Assembly: GCF_002101675.1 (NCBI RefSeq)
Contig: NZ_LQOY01000230.1
Coordinates: 22,974-86,973 of the forward strand
Source: Mycobacterium gordonae
Lineage (GTDB): Bacteria; Actinomycetota; Actinomycetes; Mycobacteriales; Mycobacteriaceae
Direction of reading: 5' to 3'
DNA length: 64,000 nucleotides
In this document: piece after piece, positions 62,468 through 64,000 of the stretch
Position numbering within the stretch: position 1 is the first letter of the stretch
How the letters are laid out: the number at the start of each line of letters is the position of its first letter
Notes under the pieces: model-generated
What the model saw: the letters and a program-made list of their open reading frames with translations, nothing else
Databases searched by the model: none
Told to the model about the DNA's origin: nothing
Program-made: the position numbers and the translations under genes

Positions 62468-62880
62468 ATGATTCCGCCCTACGCGTCAATATTCCGCGAC
62501 GGTTTGACTGACGCCGGGTCGGGTTTCGGCGCCGGGGGTGCGGGAGGCGCTGGCGGCAACGGTGGCAAGGGTTGTCGGGGCGCCGATGCAGTCTGCGGTA
62601 ACGCCAGCGGCGGCGGCGTCGGCCGTGGTCGCAGCGGAGCAATCGGCGTCGGCGGTAAGGGTGGTTCGCCCATCGGGAATGGCGCAACGGTGTGGTCTCA
62701 GGGGCAACAGGGGCGGCCTTACCCGGTGCGCCCACAGGCGGCGGCACCGGCGGCACCGGGATCGGCACGCCAGGCGGAACGGACACAAACGCCTCGATGG
62801 AGGTTTCGGCGGTAACGGGTGCCGGTGGGGCCAATGTCGGCGCTATCGGTGAATCGGTTACTCCGGCAATCCCACGGTTT
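62468..62880 (+). pseudogene. PGRS remnant without PE domain
   Basis: Gly-rich reading continues across two frames: first GAGGAGGAGGNGGKGCRGAD (from 62468), then after a frameshift around 62690-62700 LPGAPTGGGTGGTGIGTPGG up to about 62880. No PE domain, no proper start and no stop-spared single frame, so it is a broken PE_PGRS tail. It lies close to the intact PE_PGRS gene on the same strand and may derive from it or from a neighbour. Confidence 0.6.
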
Positions 62881-63181
62881 GACGCGTCCAGCGCGGGCGA
62901 CCGCAAACTCACGCAGGTTTGCTGCCAGGCGGCTCGACCGTCGCGGCGAGCTTTATCCACCTGCAACCGGCTGCCTAGTCGTATCCGCAGAACGTCATTG
63001 CAGGTCAGATTACGAAAGATGACTTCAGACCCGTATCTGCGTTAATGAATACAAATCACACTCAAAGTATCGATATTGTGCAAAACCGTGACATAGATCT
63101 CGCAGAACCATAAGATCCGGGCTAGCGATCCCGACCTAGGCGGTATTGCGAACTAGTTCCCTGCTGTCTGGAGCCGTTGAG
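62881..63181. other. Spacer before the PE_PGRS gene
   Basis: About 300 bases. The part from 63020 is AT-rich (ACTTCAGACC, AATGAATACAAATCACACTC, TCGATATTGTGC), probably the promoter of the PE_PGRS gene. No gene is visible. Confidence 0.5.
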
Positions 63182-64000
63182 ATGTCGTTCCTCTGGGTCT
63201 CCCCCGACAGCGTTGCCGCCGCGGCCACGGACTTGTCGAGACTGGGCTCATCGGTTGCCACATCCAACGCGGCCGCAGCCGTCCCTACGACCCAGGTGCT
63301 GGCTGCCGCTTCTGACGAGGTATCACTGCGCATTGCCGCACTGTTCGGCGCGCACGGCCGCGAATATCAGGCCGTCAGCGCGCTGGTCGAGGAGCTTCAA
63401 GCTCAATTCACCCAGACGTTGCGGGCCAGCGCGGGCTCGTATGTGTGGACCGAGGTCGAGAACGCCCAGCGCGCGGTACTGGGAGTGATCAACGCGCCGA
63501 CGATGACACTGCTGGGCCGGCCCCTGATCGGTGATGGCGCCAACGCCACCGTCCCGGGCGGTGCCGGTGGTGACGGCGGGATCTTGTTCGGCAACGGCGG
63601 TGCAGGAGCCGCTGGTGCCGTTGGTCAGGCTGGTGGCGCCGGGGGATCTGCGGGCCTGTGGGGCAACGGCGGCCCAGGCGGCGCGGGCGGCGCGACGGCC
63701 AGTGGTGGAGCCGGCGGCAACGGGGGGTGGCTCTTAGGCGTCGGCGGCACCGGCGGAATGGGCGGGACCGGCGGTGGCACCGGCGGGGCCGGCGGCAACG
63801 GCGGATTGTGGTGGGGCGGCGGCGGCACCGGCGGCACCGGCGGGATCGGCGGCGGCACCGGGGGTGCCGGCGGCCGCGGCGAATGGTTCTTCGGCGCGGC
63901 CGGTGACGGTGGCGCGGGCGGCTCCGGAGGCGGCACCGGCGGGGTCGGCGGTGACGGTGCACTGGTCTGGGGCGGCGGCGGTGCTGGGGGCAGCGGCGGG
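63182..64000 (+). CDS. PE_PGRS protein, truncated by the window edge
   Basis: Starts MSFLWVSPDSVAAAATDLSR; 273 residues seen. PE domain ~1-95 with SNAAAAVPTTQVLAAASDEVS and the LGRPLIGDGAN linker at ~120, then PGRS repeats of GGAGG, GGTGG and GNGG interrupted by Trp/Phe (WGNGG, GWLLG, GLWWG, EWFFG). Frame is open to position 64000. Place fits M. tuberculosis PE_PGRS55-region genes (Rv3511). A GAG-containing weak ribosome site precedes ATG 63182. Confidence 0.9.
   Translation, partial: MSFLWVSPDSVAAAATDLSRLGSSVATSNAAAAVPTTQVLAAASDEVSLRIAALFGAHGREYQAVSALVEELQAQFTQTLRASAGSYVWTEVENAQRAVLGVINAPTMTLLGRPLIGDGANATVPGGAGGDGGILFGNGGAGAAGAVGQAGGAGGSAGLWGNGGPGGAGGATASGGAGGNGGWLLGVGGTGGMGGTGGGTGGAGGNGGLWWGGGGTGGTGGIGGGTGGAGGRGEWFFGAAGDGGAGGSGGGTGGVGGDGALVWGGGGAGGSGG

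Noticed and set aside
62397..62966. 189-codon minus-strand Pro/Arg-rich frame
   Set aside because: It is the antisense of a Gly-rich PGRS remnant. Pro/Arg-rich frames are expected opposite GGC/GGT repeats.

Overview
The window is chromosomal DNA of a Mycobacterium. Three PE/PE_PGRS-type genes are complete, a fourth runs off the right edge and a PGRS remnant lies beside it. There is a complete mce4 (sterol import) operon, two transmembrane Ser/Thr kinases, a WS/DGAT acyltransferase, an LCP ligase and a 13E12-like DUF222/HNH protein, with very high GC and GTG/TTG starts. From about 26.9 kb to the right edge the gene order follows the M. tuberculosis block Rv3479-Rv3511 as I remember it. Extra genes not at this place in M. 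tuberculosis (two kinases, a TehA-like carrier, a PE-cellulase, an SDR and a crotonase) point to a different, probably environmental or opportunistic, slow-growing species.

Layout. 1-3.5 kb: tightly overlapping phage head genes (HTH protein, unknowns, scaffold-like protein, HK97 capsid, head-tail connector) with no tail genes after them, which looks like a phi-Rv1/satellite-type element. 3.5-6.15 kb: a gene-poor stretch, three small membrane-protein genes and an attachment-site-like patch of iterons. 6.2-9.3 kb: TetR divergent from a flavin/2Fe-2S reductase plus a diiron protein, probably a two-component oxygenase. 9.5-16 kb: PE protein fused to a phosphodiesterase domain, DUF222/HNH protein, then a TetR divergent from an unknown gene and an SDR, then a hydrolase. 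16-26.7 kb: two paralogous sensor kinases bracketing a lipid cluster (hydrolase, WS/DGAT, crotonase) and a PE_PGRS-histidine phosphatase. 26.9-36.9 kb: patatin, GAP-family protein, TehA-like carrier, small secreted proteins, DUF2510 protein, LppP/LprE-like protein, CpsA/LCP, SDR. 36.9-42.9 kb: PE-CBM2-GH12 cellulase, SDR, crotonase, trehalose-phosphate synthase OtsA. 43-58.9 kb: mce4 operon with accessory genes, then the KstR-type cholesterol side-chain genes hsd4A, fdxD, fadE26, fadE27, fadD17. 58.9-64 kb: ilvX-like and amidohydrolase genes, a repeat array, a fructosamine-kinase-like gene, a PGRS remnant and a truncated PE_PGRS gene.

Two results stand out. (1) A structured repeat family occurs at three unrelated places: in tandem between genes (61.3 kb), in tandem and in frame inside the patatin gene (29.0 kb), and as one degenerate copy at the 5' end of hsd4A (54.5 kb). 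All three share the layout GACGATGC, a 17-nt hairpin, GAGGAGGA, 7 nt, CAT. The hairpin stems differ in sequence between the clear copies but still pair. (2) yrbE4B, a permease gene of the mce4 sterol importer, carries an apparent one-base deletion that splits it. It is either a real loss of function or a sequencing error.

Functionally the right half is a sterol import and degradation module. Mce4/YrbE4 bring sterol in, FadD17/FadE26/FadE27/Hsd4A/FdxD act on the side chain or ring intermediates, and KstR-like operators lie in front of both arms. The left and middle parts are accessory DNA rich in lipid enzymes, PE fusion proteins and phage-derived genes.
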